Part shown: positions 35,574 to 44,919 of the stretch, piece by piece
Layout: every line of letters starts with the position of its first letter
Position numbering within the stretch: the stretch's first letter is position 1
Source: Neomegalonema sp.
Lineage (GTDB): Bacteria; Pseudomonadota; Alphaproteobacteria; Rhodobacterales; Rhodobacteraceae
Assembly: GCA_022760435.1 (NCBI GenBank)
Contig: JALEFY010000037.1
Coordinates: forward strand, 1 to 64,000
DNA length: 64,000 nt
Reading direction: 5' to 3'
Translations under genes and position numbers: made by a program
The notes under the pieces: model-generated
Seen by the model: only the letters and a program-made list of their open reading frames with translations
What the model was told of the DNA's origin: nothing
Database searches by the model: none

Positions 35574-38381
35574 ATGTCCGCGCGCCCCGTTACGCCCCGC
35601 AATGCGGCAATCGCCGCTCCGCTCCCGCAACAGGCCAGCGCCGCCGCTGCGCAAGGACGGGTTGCCGATGCGCTGACCCTGTGGTTGCGCCATCATGAGC
35701 TGACCGGCGCGGCGCGCTCGGCCTATCGCGCCCTCGCACTCGCAGGCCGTGCGCAGGATTGGGAGCAGGTGCTGGCGCTGCTGCCGCTCCTTGAGGACTT
35801 TGACGACGCGCTGTTTGGGCCTGCGGTTCAGATCGGCCTTCGCGCGGTTGCCCAGATCCGCCCGAGCGAAACTTTCGCCTATCTGCATCAATGGCAGGGG
35901 CGGCTTGCCGCGATGCCGGGCACGATCGAGAAACTGCCCAATGTGCTGGGCACGGTCGGCGCCTATCGGGACCTGCCCGATTTTCTGATCTGGGCCAGCC
36001 CGATGATGGGCAACGCGCCGCTGCGCAAATCCGTTCTGACGCAAATCAGTCAGGCCGCGCCGCATATCCACAGCTCCGGGCTTGATCGGCTTGAGGGGAT
36101 TGCCGCGGGTTGGGCGGCGAGCGAATGTGACTGGGCGATGCAGGCGACCTGCTGGCTGCTGCATTGTGCCGAGCGCCACGCTGCGGCTTTTGATCTGGCC
36201 GGGCGCATGCTCACTTTTGCCGATGACCCGATTGCGCTGGAGCAGTCCGCGCCGCTGAGCTGGATCGCCCGCGCCCTGCCCCATCGGCCCGATGAGAGCC
36301 TGCCCCTTCGCAGCGCCCTGCAAGCGCGCGACGCGGCCGACCCGCAAGCCCCCCTTGCTGCCCCCCATGTCGCCCCCCATGTCGCCCCCCTTGCCGTCGT
36401 TCTCGACCGCGTTCCCGTAAGCGCCGCCCTGTCCGCGATCTTGCCGCCAAAGCGCGACCTGATTTTTATCACCTACGGCCCGGCCGATGATCGCATGAAG
36501 GCGCTGGCGGACAGTCTTTCGGCCCGGCAAGACGCGCGAGACCAGCAAGACGGACGAGACTCGCAAGACACACAAAACACCCCTGGCCGGTGTCAGATCG
36601 TCGATATCCTGCGCGATCACGCCGATCTTTATGATCGTGAAATGGTCGCCTTATCGGATTTTTGCGGTGCCATGGCCGCCAATCTGACGACCCAGATCAG
36701 CGATTCCCTGCCTGCCCCGCTTGCCGATCTGCCGCTGCGCGACTTTGAGGGGGTTGCCCTCGGGCTTGATGATCGCATGTTCCCGCTGCTCCATCGCTAC
36801 GCCGCGATCGAGCGTTTCTTGCGCATGCGCCAGATCCCGGAGATCCTGTTCGTCACCCGCAGCGCGGCGGGGCCAGCGGCAGAGATGGCGGTTGCGCAAT
36901 CGGCTCTGGGCGAGGAGGCGGTGTTGCAAGCGATCCTGTCGCCCCATGCGCGCGATCATGAGCCCGGCGGCGAGCCGGAGGCACAGAAGCGGCATCTGGG
37001 CGCTCTGGCAATCGAGACCGACCGCCCGGCATTGCTTGCGGCCTGTAGCGAGCATCGCAAATCGGGCCGCGCGCTGGGCGATACGTGCAGAGAGATGCGC
37101 GGCCGGGCGGCCTTGATGATCAGCGTCGATCACCGGGTCTTCACGCCGATCAAGACCTTCCTGAAAGAGGGGATGCTCGATCGCCGGGCGATGCTGCATC
37201 TGCAATTTGGCAGTCATCAGAGCGCGGTCCCGCAAATCGATCAACCCGGTGCCGACAGCGAGGGTTTTGCGGATCGGGTGGTGATGATCGGCAAGGCCAG
37301 CGCCATCACCGCCAAGATCCCCGAAGCTGCCCTGGCACGGGCCGTGCGCCATGCGCATGCGACGCTCGGTGCCCTTCCCGCCCCGATGCGGGCCGCGCCT
37401 TGGCCGATATTATCCCGCAAACTCTCGGAGGCGATGGTGCATTTCCTGACCCGCGACTTCGAGAAGCTCATCCTCACCGATCACTTCATCCAGGGCCTGC
37501 GCGACACGCTCGCGCCCGCCTCGATGATCGCCCTGCCCTCGCGCAATCCGCAAATTCGCATGGCTGGTGTGGTGATGATGGAGAGCCATGTCCCGGTCTT
37601 CGAGGTGCAGTCGGTTTATCTGTCGAAAAAACCGCGCTACCGCAAACCGCTCTGTGATCTGTTTTTCTCCATCGACACTTTCTCCAGCGGTGAGATCTTG
37701 CATGGCCATCTCGGCTTGCCGCTCGAGAATATCTCGACGGCCGGATCCTTGCGGCTCGAAACCCTGGTGCGGCAGATCAGGCAGGGGCCGGAGGCTGCCG
37801 AAGCGGAGGCCCACCGCGCCGCAGCAGAGCGCTTGCAGGTGATGATCGTTACCCAACCTCTCGAGCTGCGCTATAATCTTCAGTTGATCGACTGGACTTG
37901 CGCCGCGCTCAAATCGATCGGCGCGCTCGCGGATATCACCGTAAAGATGCATCCGGCCGAGCCCGATGCCGATATCGCGCTTTATGAGCGGGCGATGGCG
38001 CCGCACCAGCCCAATCTCAGCGCCCGGATCACCAAGAGCGAGAACCCCTATATCGTTGCGCTGCGCAGCGATCTGGTCGTGACCCAAAACTCCAATCTGG
38101 CGATGGAAGCAGCGCTGCTGAACCGCGATACCGTGGTCGTCGATCATTTTGACCGCGAGACCTATATCCCGATGTTCGAGTATGAGCGGATGGGGGTGGC
38201 GATGGTGGTCCATGATGCGCCGGGCGTGCAAGGGGCCATCTCCCAGATCGTTCAGGACGGGCCCGAACGCGCAGAGCTCATTGCCCGGCGCCGGGCCTAT
38301 TTCGCCGCCAATCCGCTGCTGCGCGATGGCGGGGCGCTTGAGCACATCTTTGCCACCATGGAGCGTTGGCTTGCGGCGTGA
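35574..38381 (+). CDS. GT-B-like transferase (capsule/CDP-glycerol-transferase-like)
   Basis: The product is 935 residues. The last 250 residues read as a GT-B nucleotide-sugar-binding half: VKMHPAEPDAD resembles the KxHP element, then VALRSDLVVTQNSNLAMEAALL and DTVVVDHFDRE, as in capsule or CDP-glycerol/sialyl-type transferases. The first 300 residues are helical and TPR-like. The ATG 35574 (MSARPVTP) is preferred over upstream in-frame starts because it begins where the coding bias begins. In-frame slippage repeats are visible: a 12-base unit giving APHVAPHVAP near 36355-36390, and a QD-rich linker near 36530-36580. It sits between two RTX genes. A role in surface glycan or protein glycosylation is likely; the donor is unknown. 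Confidence 0.68.
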   Translation: MSARPVTPRNAAIAAPLPQQASAAAAQGRVADALTLWLRHHELTGAARSAYRALALAGRAQDWEQVLALLPLLEDFDDALFGPAVQIGLRAVAQIRPSETFAYLHQWQGRLAAMPGTIEKLPNVLGTVGAYRDLPDFLIWASPMMGNAPLRKSVLTQISQAAPHIHSSGLDRLEGIAAGWAASECDWAMQATCWLLHCAERHAAAFDLAGRMLTFADDPIALEQSAPLSWIARALPHRPDESLPLRSALQARDAADPQAPLAAPHVAPHVAPLAVVLDRVPVSAALSAILPPKRDLIFITYGPADDRMKALADSLSARQDARDQQDGRDSQDTQNTPGRCQIVDILRDHADLYDREMVALSDFCGAMAANLTTQISDSLPAPLADLPLRDFEGVALGLDDRMFPLLHRYAAIERFLRMRQIPEILFVTRSAAGPAAEMAVAQSALGEEAVLQAILSPHARDHEPGGEPEAQKRHLGALAIETDRPALLAACSEHRKSGRALGDTCREMRGRAALMISVDHRVFTPIKTFLKEGMLDRRAMLHLQFGSHQSAVPQIDQPGADSEGFADRVVMIGKASAITAKIPEAALARAVRHAHATLGALPAPMRAAPWPILSRKLSEAMVHFLTRDFEKLILTDHFIQGLRDTLAPASMIALPSRNPQIRMAGVVMMESHVPVFEVQSVYLSKKPRYRKPLCDLFFSIDTFSSGEILHGHLGLPLENISTAGSLRLETLVRQIRQGPEAAEAEAHRAAAERLQVMIVTQPLELRYNLQLIDWTCAALKSIGALADITVKMHPAEPDADIALYERAMAPHQPNLSARITKSENPYIVALRSDLVVTQNSNLAMEAALLNRDTVVVDHFDRETYIPMFEYERMGVAMVVHDAPGVQGAISQIVQDGPERAELIARRRAYFAANPLLRDGGALEHIFATMERWLAA

Positions 38382-38535
38382 GGGCCGGGTCGCATCGCCT
38401 CGGTGCGCGAAAAACACATTCTACGTGTAGTTTTGCACTGCAAGAAAACCCGTCTCGATCCATGTTAAGCAAGACGGAGCATTCGAGCGGGGACGCGACT
38501 CGCCTCGAAACGGGGAACGCGGCGGAGGGAGCAGC

Positions 38536-41343
38536 ATGGCGCGCACATTCGAAGAAGCGCTGGATACGGCATTGACGACGGCCAAATTGATCGCCGCCAG
38601 TCAGTCGCTGTCAGGCGGGTGGAACTACTCGCTCGATCTGAGCGATTTTGACGTGAACAATGATGATCCGTTTCTGTTTCAGATCCTCAATCCGCAGACC
38701 GGATCACGCGAAGACACTTTCTCGACCTTCGATGATGACAACACGACCTTCAGCCTGAGTTTTCTCAGCACGGTGGAGCAAGCGGTGGGGGTCTCGAACC
38801 CCGACTATCCCTGGCTGCACCGCGCCGTGGCCCTGGCCTCGAAAACCCTGCTCGATCAGCAGGCCGATCATGGCGGTTTTGCGCAAAGCTTCTATTTTGG
38901 CGCGCCGGGCTCGGATGAAAGCCGCATGGCGGCCAATGGCGACAGCAACAGCTATCGCGATCACTACACGCTCAATGATGACATGCTCGAGGATATCACC
39001 GATGCGCTGATCCTGCGCTATCAGCACACAGGGTATGATGAGCGGCTCAATAATGACGGCGACGTCGCCTATTATGACGCCATGGTCTCGCTGGGCGATT
39101 TTCTCATCGCCGCTCAGGGTCCGAGCCATCAACCGGCCTGGGGCCAGCAATATGACCGCGATGAGCTCGATGACAACGGGCTCTATGTCCTTGCCCCGGG
39201 GCGGCATTTCGAACCGGCCGCCTATAGCCCCAAGATCACCGAGAGCGCAATCAAAACGCTGATCAAGATCTATGCGGTCACCGGGGACACCAAATATCTC
39301 GACCCGATCCCGGCGGCGATCGACTGGCTCAATGCGGTCGAGCTGACCGGCAATGCCGACCCTTCGCAACAGGAATGGCCACGCTTTATCCAGATCGCCG
39401 CCGCCGATGATGCGGTGCCGGAGGGGATCGCGATCTTTCCGGTCCGCGAGAGTGCGTCCCTGCCGCCGCGCCCCGATCTGAGCGATCCGAATGTGGTGCA
39501 GCAGACGGATTATGTCGATCAATCCGATGAGCACTGGTACTTCATCGATGAGGCCGCCTGGAACGCCTATTACCCGGACGGGATCGGCTACAATGTCCGC
39601 GATGGCTACGCAATCGACGACACGATTGCCCTTTATCAAAGCATTCAGGCGCAGGTTGATGCCGGTGAAGAGGTGAGCCTGGCCGATGCCTATGCCAATG
39701 ACACCGAAAGCATCGGCACCGCCGATGGCGAAGCCGCCGTGGACCGGATCGAGGTGCTCAATGGCAATGCGACGCGCTTTACCGAGTACAAGCTGATCGG
39801 CGACGAGGATTCATCGGATGTCGATGCCTATGAGACCTTTCTGAACTATTTCAGCACCCGGTATCGGGCTGATTTCGCGGGGGGGATTGGCCCGATCCGC
39901 AATCTGGACCGCAATTCGGAACACGCGACCTTGCAAGACGCGCTCACCCAGGCCACCGGCGGCGATACGATCATTGTCAGCGCCGCCTATGTCGCCGAAG
40001 AGGTGGTCGAGGAGGGGACCAGCGCGCTGAACGTCACTCTTGACGGGCTCGGATACGATGTGGTCGCGGCGCCGCAAACCGTCAGCGTCGATGTCGTCGG
40101 GCTGATCGTGGAATTGCCCGATATCGACCTGCCACCGACCTTCAATCTTTCCAGCACTGCGTTGAGTTTCTCGCTGCAAGGGCCTGGCGGCGGCATCGTC
40201 AACGGATCGGCGGTCAGCGAAACCCTGCGCGGCGGCGATGGTGCCGATGTGTTTTCAGGGGGCGGCGGTGACGATTTCTTTCGCTCGAGCACGGGCGGCG
40301 ATGCCTATGATGGCGGCACGGGCACCGATTGGGTCTCTTACGAAGAGGCCGCCGACCGCGCGGTCGGGGTGACGATCCACCTGCTCGATGCCAGCCAGAA
40401 TGCCGAAGGCGCGGCGGGTGACAGCTATGTCAGCATCGAACGCTTCACCCTCTCGACCGGTATTGATACCTTCTATGGCGATGACGGCGACAACTTCGCC
40501 CGCGGGCTCAACCGCAATGACGAGCTGCATGGCGGCGGAGGCGATGACGATCTCTACGGCGATGCGGGCAATGACCTTCTTTATGGCGATGCGGGTAATG
40601 ATACGCTGATCGCGGGCAGCGGCGATGATTATGTCGAGGGTGGCGAGGGCAATGACCTGCTCTTTGGCAATGCCGGATCGGACACGCTGCTCGGCGGCGC
40701 GGGCAATGACACTTTCATCGACCGTGATGCGACAGGGACGGATGTCTTCGATGGCGGCGATGGCAGTAGCGATCTGATGAACTATGTGGGCGCGAGCCAA
40801 TATGTGCATATCGACCTGAGCGATCAGGCCAATAATGCCGGTGCCGCGGCCAATAACACCTTCAGCAATATCGAACGCTTCGTCGGCAGCAAATATGACG
40901 ACACGCTGGTTGGCAGCGATGGCGATGATTATTTTCTGGGCGGCATTGGTAATGACACGCTGATCGGCGGCGGAGGCGCCAGCGATCGGCTGCTCGGCCA
41001 GGCAGGCGACGACAATATCGCTGGCGGCGCGGGGCTCGATCGCATTGATGGCGGTGCGGGCGATGATACGCTTGCCGCCAATAATGCCGATGGCTCCGGC
41101 GATGGCGTGCGAGATCAGTTCCTCTACACCGATGACGCTTTTGGCCATGACCTGATCATCGATTTCGAGGACGGGCTCGACCGGATCTATCTACTCGGTC
41201 TCGATGCAGTGGACAGTTTTGCCGATCTGGGTATTGCCAATGACGGCTTTGGCAATGTCGTCGTCACGGTCGGCGTGCAGAGCATCACCCTGAGCGGGAT
41301 GGATGCCAGCGATATCACCAGCGCCGATTTCATCATCACCTGA
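38536..41343 (+). CDS. Pectate-lyase-like (PL10) domain fused to RTX calcium-binding repeats
   Basis: The product is 935 residues. The first 440 residues resemble family PL10 pectate lyases: YTLNDDM (144-150), WGQQYD (202-207) and R223-HFEP are the family's substrate-cleft landmarks, on an alpha-helical toroid-like sequence. From about residue 550, repeated GGxGND/GDxGND nonapeptides form calcium-binding RTX rolls, ending in a FIIT-type type I secretion C-terminus. It would be exported without a Sec signal and cleave acidic polysaccharide by beta-elimination, but the true substrate (pectate, or another uronate-rich glycan) cannot be told. A GGAGG ribosome site precedes the ATG. The linker from 440 to 550 has its own beta-rich segment. 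Confidence 0.83.
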   Translation: MARTFEEALDTALTTAKLIAASQSLSGGWNYSLDLSDFDVNNDDPFLFQILNPQTGSREDTFSTFDDDNTTFSLSFLSTVEQAVGVSNPDYPWLHRAVALASKTLLDQQADHGGFAQSFYFGAPGSDESRMAANGDSNSYRDHYTLNDDMLEDITDALILRYQHTGYDERLNNDGDVAYYDAMVSLGDFLIAAQGPSHQPAWGQQYDRDELDDNGLYVLAPGRHFEPAAYSPKITESAIKTLIKIYAVTGDTKYLDPIPAAIDWLNAVELTGNADPSQQEWPRFIQIAAADDAVPEGIAIFPVRESASLPPRPDLSDPNVVQQTDYVDQSDEHWYFIDEAAWNAYYPDGIGYNVRDGYAIDDTIALYQSIQAQVDAGEEVSLADAYANDTESIGTADGEAAVDRIEVLNGNATRFTEYKLIGDEDSSDVDAYETFLNYFSTRYRADFAGGIGPIRNLDRNSEHATLQDALTQATGGDTIIVSAAYVAEEVVEEGTSALNVTLDGLGYDVVAAPQTVSVDVVGLIVELPDIDLPPTFNLSSTALSFSLQGPGGGIVNGSAVSETLRGGDGADVFSGGGGDDFFRSSTGGDAYDGGTGTDWVSYEEAADRAVGVTIHLLDASQNAEGAAGDSYVSIERFTLSTGIDTFYGDDGDNFARGLNRNDELHGGGGDDDLYGDAGNDLLYGDAGNDTLIAGSGDDYVEGGEGNDLLFGNAGSDTLLGGAGNDTFIDRDATGTDVFDGGDGSSDLMNYVGASQYVHIDLSDQANNAGAAANNTFSNIERFVGSKYDDTLVGSDGDDYFLGGIGNDTLIGGGGASDRLLGQAGDDNIAGGAGLDRIDGGAGDDTLAANNADGSGDGVRDQFLYTDDAFGHDLIIDFEDGLDRIYLLGLDAVDSFADLGIANDGFGNVVVTVGVQSITLSGMDASDITSADFIIT

Positions 41344-41371
41344 GAACAGGGAAAAGCGCCCCCGCCCGGTA

Positions 41372-41393
41372 TCGCCGCTCCAATGGGCGGCGA
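41372..41393. terminator. Possible bidirectional terminator between convergent genes
   Basis: A 7-bp inverted repeat TCGCCGC / GCGGCGA with an 8-base loop lies between the ends of the PL10-RTX gene and the nucleotidyltransferase gene. There is no T-tract on either side. Confidence 0.35.
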
Positions 41394-41445
41394 GCGAAGG
41401 CAAAGAGGCGCTACGAAGGGAGCCGTAATGGGAGCTGCCCGCCGA

Positions 41446-42177
41446 TCAGGCGCGGCGGCGATTCTGGTTCTGGGTTTGCTGCTGAACCAGATGGTTCGCG
41501 CGCTCGAGATCATCGACGCGGCCGATATCGATCCAGTCTTCCTGGGTCACATAGACCTCGACCTTCTCGCCGCGTTTGATGAGGGCAGTGGCGACGTCGG
41601 GCATGTCAAAGCGCCCGGCATCCGGGATCAGATCAATGGCTTCGGCCGAGAGGACATAGACGCCGCTCGCAACCGGGAAGCGATAGGTCGGCTTCTCCTC
41701 GATATGGCTGAGATTGGTGCCATCGACATTGAGCACACCAAAATCGACCTTCACGGCATGCTCGACCGCGCAGAAAGTCATCGCCGCACCGCTTTCGAGA
41801 TGGTGATCCATCAACGCGCCCATATCGGCGCCCATCAGCAGATCGGCATTGGAGACGATCACCGGCTTGCGGATTGCGTGCTTGAGTTGCGACAGGCAAC
41901 CGGCGGTGCCGCGCGGCTCCATCTCGGTGACATAGCGGACGCAGGCATCAAAGCGCGAACCATCGCCGCAATAGTCCTGAATCATCTGCCCCAGATAATG
42001 CAGGGTGATGTGAAAGTCCGAGTAGCCGTGCCGAATGAAATTGCGGATGACATGCTCGATGATCGGCGTGCCGCCCACTTCCACCAGCGGTTTGGGAGTT
42101 TTTCTGGTTAAATCACCCAGACGGCGACCGAATCCGCCCGCCATGATCACGACCGAATGATCGGAACGATCTTTCAT
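41446..42177 (-). CDS. Sugar-1-phosphate nucleotidyltransferase (PtmE-like, legionaminate pathway type)
   Basis: The product is 243 residues of the NTP_transferase fold. The nucleotide loop is AGGFGRRL (13-20), followed by TPKPLVEVGG (27-36), a SNADLLMG segment carrying the metal-binding Asp, EEKPTYRF, and a C-terminal DWIDIGRVDDL typical of the family. It is close in style to PtmE, which makes the GDP-activated amino sugar that starts legionaminic acid synthesis in Campylobacter; PtmE there also has CBS domains, which are absent here. A mannose- or heptose-1-phosphate guanylyltransferase is the alternative. It is encoded alone on the minus strand, about 9 kb from the leg cluster, and is probably expressed from the region 42178-42417. 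Confidence 0.82.
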   Translation of the reverse strand: MKDRSDHSVVIMAGGFGRRLGDLTRKTPKPLVEVGGTPIIEHVIRNFIRHGYSDFHITLHYLGQMIQDYCGDGSRFDACVRYVTEMEPRGTAGCLSQLKHAIRKPVIVSNADLLMGADMGALMDHHLESGAAMTFCAVEHAVKVDFGVLNVDGTNLSHIEEKPTYRFPVASGVYVLSAEAIDLIPDAGRFDMPDVATALIKRGEKVEVYVTQEDWIDIGRVDDLERANHLVQQQTQNQNRRRA

Positions 42178-42417
42178 AACATCCCCGCAATCCTTGCCCG
42201 AACCTGATTCTGCCGAGCCCGCTCAATCCTAGAGCGTGATTAACACAAAACTGCCGTCTTCTTCGAGGGGGTGTGAGCCAATTTTCCTATGGCCGCATCA
42301 CAAGTGGCAATGATGTGCCAACCGATTAAGAGAAAGTCCGCACAAATCTTGCTACAAATACCCTCGATGGAAACCGCAGTGTCCATAAGCCTATAGATCA
42401 ACGACGATACTTAAGAT
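42178..42417. promoter_or_regulatory. AT-rich divergent promoter region
   Basis: 240 bases between the divergently transcribed nucleotidyltransferase and transferase genes. This is one of the most AT-rich stretches of the window (notably 42230-42420), consistent with promoters in both directions. A TATAGA at about 42391-42396 could serve as a -10 for the plus-strand gene, but its -35 is poor. No operator symmetry was found. Confidence 0.45.
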
Positions 42418-44853
42418 GTGACTAACGCCGACCCGCGCATGGACAGATTATCGCAACACTTCTCCCGATCGCTGGCCCAAGGCGCGCGGTATTGGCCGAA
42501 GGGGGTACGCGCCGGACAGTGGCGCGATACCGCAAGGATTCCCTTGTTCGCGCTCAATTGGCAGCGCGCCTTGACCGGGAGGCCCGGCCTTGATGCGCTG
42601 TTTGCTGCTGCGAGCAAATTGCGTGCCGGAACTGCGCTGGCCCAGACTTATGGCCTTGCCGCGGGCCTGCCGCCCGGTCTCATCGGTGATCTGAAGGCGT
42701 TGCGCGAAGGCGAGATCGCGCGCGCCGATCGTCTGGTGGCGGCTAAGGGCGGCACGCACGCAAGAGCAATTGCCGCCAGCCTGCGCCCGATCTGCTGGCA
42801 AGGAACCTCTTCTCGGGAGACCACCCAATCGCAGGCGCAGAAGGCGCGATGCCTGTTCGTGCTGCCCGGCATCTCGCCGCAATTCGTCCTTTGGGCCGCA
42901 AGGCGATACCGCTTCGCAATGATCCTCTGCCCGTCGACCTGCACGCTCGGGCCGACGCCTGATCTGCCGGTCGAGATCTATGATGCCTCGACGGTGCTGC
43001 ACTCGGTCGGCGCCAGTCGCGAGATCGAGCATGTTCTGGCAGGCCGGTTCGCGGCTTCATTGATGACCGAGCTGGAAGCATCGCTGAGCGAAGAGGCGCG
43101 CTCCCGGCTTTGCCTGCGCAGCCTCACCCGTGATCTCAAGGATCGCGGCGCCGCCGAGATCTTGCAAACGCATCTGCTCTTGTCGCAGATCGGCAAGATC
43201 CCGCCCTCGCTATCGATCACGCTGGCGACCGGTGAAGATGACTGGCGCGCCATCGCCATGGCGCTCCTGCATCGGATCGGCCCAGAGCGCGGCTTTGAGA
43301 CCTTGTGCCTCGCGCGCAATGTCGAGGCACGGCTGATGGCTCTGCACTGGGCCCGCGAGATCCCGCAGCAGCATGAGGCCAGCGGCGCAGCCTACGCGCC
43401 GCAGCAGCGCCAGCCTGTCGACGCGCCGCCGCTTCCCGATCCCGAACCGGCCGCTCGGCGCATCCTCCAGAACCGGCGCTGGCGCCGCCAATGGCGCGCA
43501 CTTGCCAAGGCAACGCGAGCGGCGCGCAAACCAGCGGCCTTGTTGCTCGCCGATTTCCGCCCCAGCCGCATCGAGCGCTGGACCCGTCCGGCAGGAGCGG
43601 TGCTGGCAAGGATCGCCGCGCGGCGGCCTGTGGCGCTTTTGCAGCCGCATTACTTCACCGGAGGCCGGGCGCGTGCGCGCTTTGCCGCTCAGATCGACAG
43701 GCTCGATACCGAGGCCGCTTTTATCGGACTGCCCTTGCAACTGAGCCAGCATGATCGGCAGAGCTTTACCCGCTTCGCCGCCTCGCTGATCACCAGGACA
43801 CGCAGCGCGCAGGACCGAGCGCCCGCGCACGAGCTTGAGCCAGCGCTGCGCCCGGCCTTCGATCTGGCGGCGATGAAAGTGCTCAGCCATGACTGGCCGC
43901 GCAATTGCGCCCTGAGCCGCGCGCTGGAAATCGAGATGGCGCATGTGCGCCCGGCCTATTGCCTGATCATGCCCGGCGCCCGCCCCTTTGCCGGTCCGCT
44001 GATCGAAGCAGCGCAGCGCCTTGGCCTGCCCAATATCGAGGCACAGGGCCTGTTGATGAGCGCCTCGCCCCGTTACGACGCCCCAATGACGGATGTGTTT
44101 TGCTGCATCGATACCGAACAAGCCCGCTTGCTCGAGCAGGTCCATAACATCGCGCCAGATCGGCTGCGGATCTGCGGAGCCTTGCAGATCGAACCGCGCC
44201 CAGATGCTGCGAGCGGGGGGGCGCAAGCGCCTGGCAATGCGCATCCCCTGACCTGGCCGATAAGCGACGCAAAGACCTCCGGCCCCGCCCCCTTGCGGCT
44301 CTTGCTCGCCTCGCAACCGCTGGGCCCGCGGATGAGCGAAGCCGTGGACAGGGTCGCCCGCGCGCTGGAGGCATGCCCGCGGCTCAGCCTCGTGATGACC
44401 CCGCATCCTTCCGAGCCGCCCAGCGCAATCGAGGCCCATCGCGCCCGCCTTGCTGCGCTGGAGGCACAGGGGCGCGTGGTATTCTGGCATCGCGGGCTCG
44501 AATCAGACGCCTTGATTGAGGGCGCGGATACCGTGATCACCCTGTTCAGCAATGTCGGCCTGCGCGCCGCTGCCGCTGGCAAACCGGTGATCGCGCTGCA
44601 ATCGCAGATCCCGCATCCCGTCGATTTCGCCGCACTGGGTCTGGCCTTGCCCGCCGGTGATGAGGCAGAACTGTTGCAGGCTTTGCACGCGATCGAGAAC
44701 GATCTCCCTGCGGCCCGACAGCTCAAGGCTCGACAAGCAGGCTTTCTTGCCGATAACCCTGCTCTGGTGGCGGGCGACGCGGTCGAGCGGATCGTGCGCG
44801 CCGCCGAAGAGCTGAGCGTATGCAAGAGGCCGCCGGGCGATGCGCCGCGCTGA
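42418..44853 (+). CDS. Putative GT-B-like glycan transferase
   Basis: The product is 811 residues from GTG 42418, or 804 from ATG 42439; no clear ribosome site favours either. The C-terminal half has a transferase-like layout: LRLLLASQPLG, LSLVMTPHPSEPPS (a TPHP element like the KPHP of capsule transferases), VVFWHRGLESDALIEGADTV, and a Gly/Asn-containing LFSNVGLRAAAAGKPVIAL. The same order is seen in the protein encoded at 60434-62602, so the two are probably paralogous. The N-terminal half is unrecognised. It is followed closely by the KpsC-like gene and may be co-transcribed with it. A surface glycan or nonulosonate-transfer role is inferred. Confidence 0.68.
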   Translation: MTNADPRMDRLSQHFSRSLAQGARYWPKGVRAGQWRDTARIPLFALNWQRALTGRPGLDALFAAASKLRAGTALAQTYGLAAGLPPGLIGDLKALREGEIARADRLVAAKGGTHARAIAASLRPICWQGTSSRETTQSQAQKARCLFVLPGISPQFVLWAARRYRFAMILCPSTCTLGPTPDLPVEIYDASTVLHSVGASREIEHVLAGRFAASLMTELEASLSEEARSRLCLRSLTRDLKDRGAAEILQTHLLLSQIGKIPPSLSITLATGEDDWRAIAMALLHRIGPERGFETLCLARNVEARLMALHWAREIPQQHEASGAAYAPQQRQPVDAPPLPDPEPAARRILQNRRWRRQWRALAKATRAARKPAALLLADFRPSRIERWTRPAGAVLARIAARRPVALLQPHYFTGGRARARFAAQIDRLDTEAAFIGLPLQLSQHDRQSFTRFAASLITRTRSAQDRAPAHELEPALRPAFDLAAMKVLSHDWPRNCALSRALEIEMAHVRPAYCLIMPGARPFAGPLIEAAQRLGLPNIEAQGLLMSASPRYDAPMTDVFCCIDTEQARLLEQVHNIAPDRLRICGALQIEPRPDAASGGAQAPGNAHPLTWPISDAKTSGPAPLRLLLASQPLGPRMSEAVDRVARALEACPRLSLVMTPHPSEPPSAIEAHRARLAALEAQGRVVFWHRGLESDALIEGADTVITLFSNVGLRAAAAGKPVIALQSQIPHPVDFAALGLALPAGDEAELLQALHAIENDLPAARQLKARQAGFLADNPALVAGDAVERIVRAAEELSVCKRPPGDAPR

Positions 44854-44919
44854 TCCCTCCCCCAGGGTCAGGCACGCGCCGCCGAGCATGCCTTGCGCCG
44901 GAAAGGATGGCTTCGCGAA

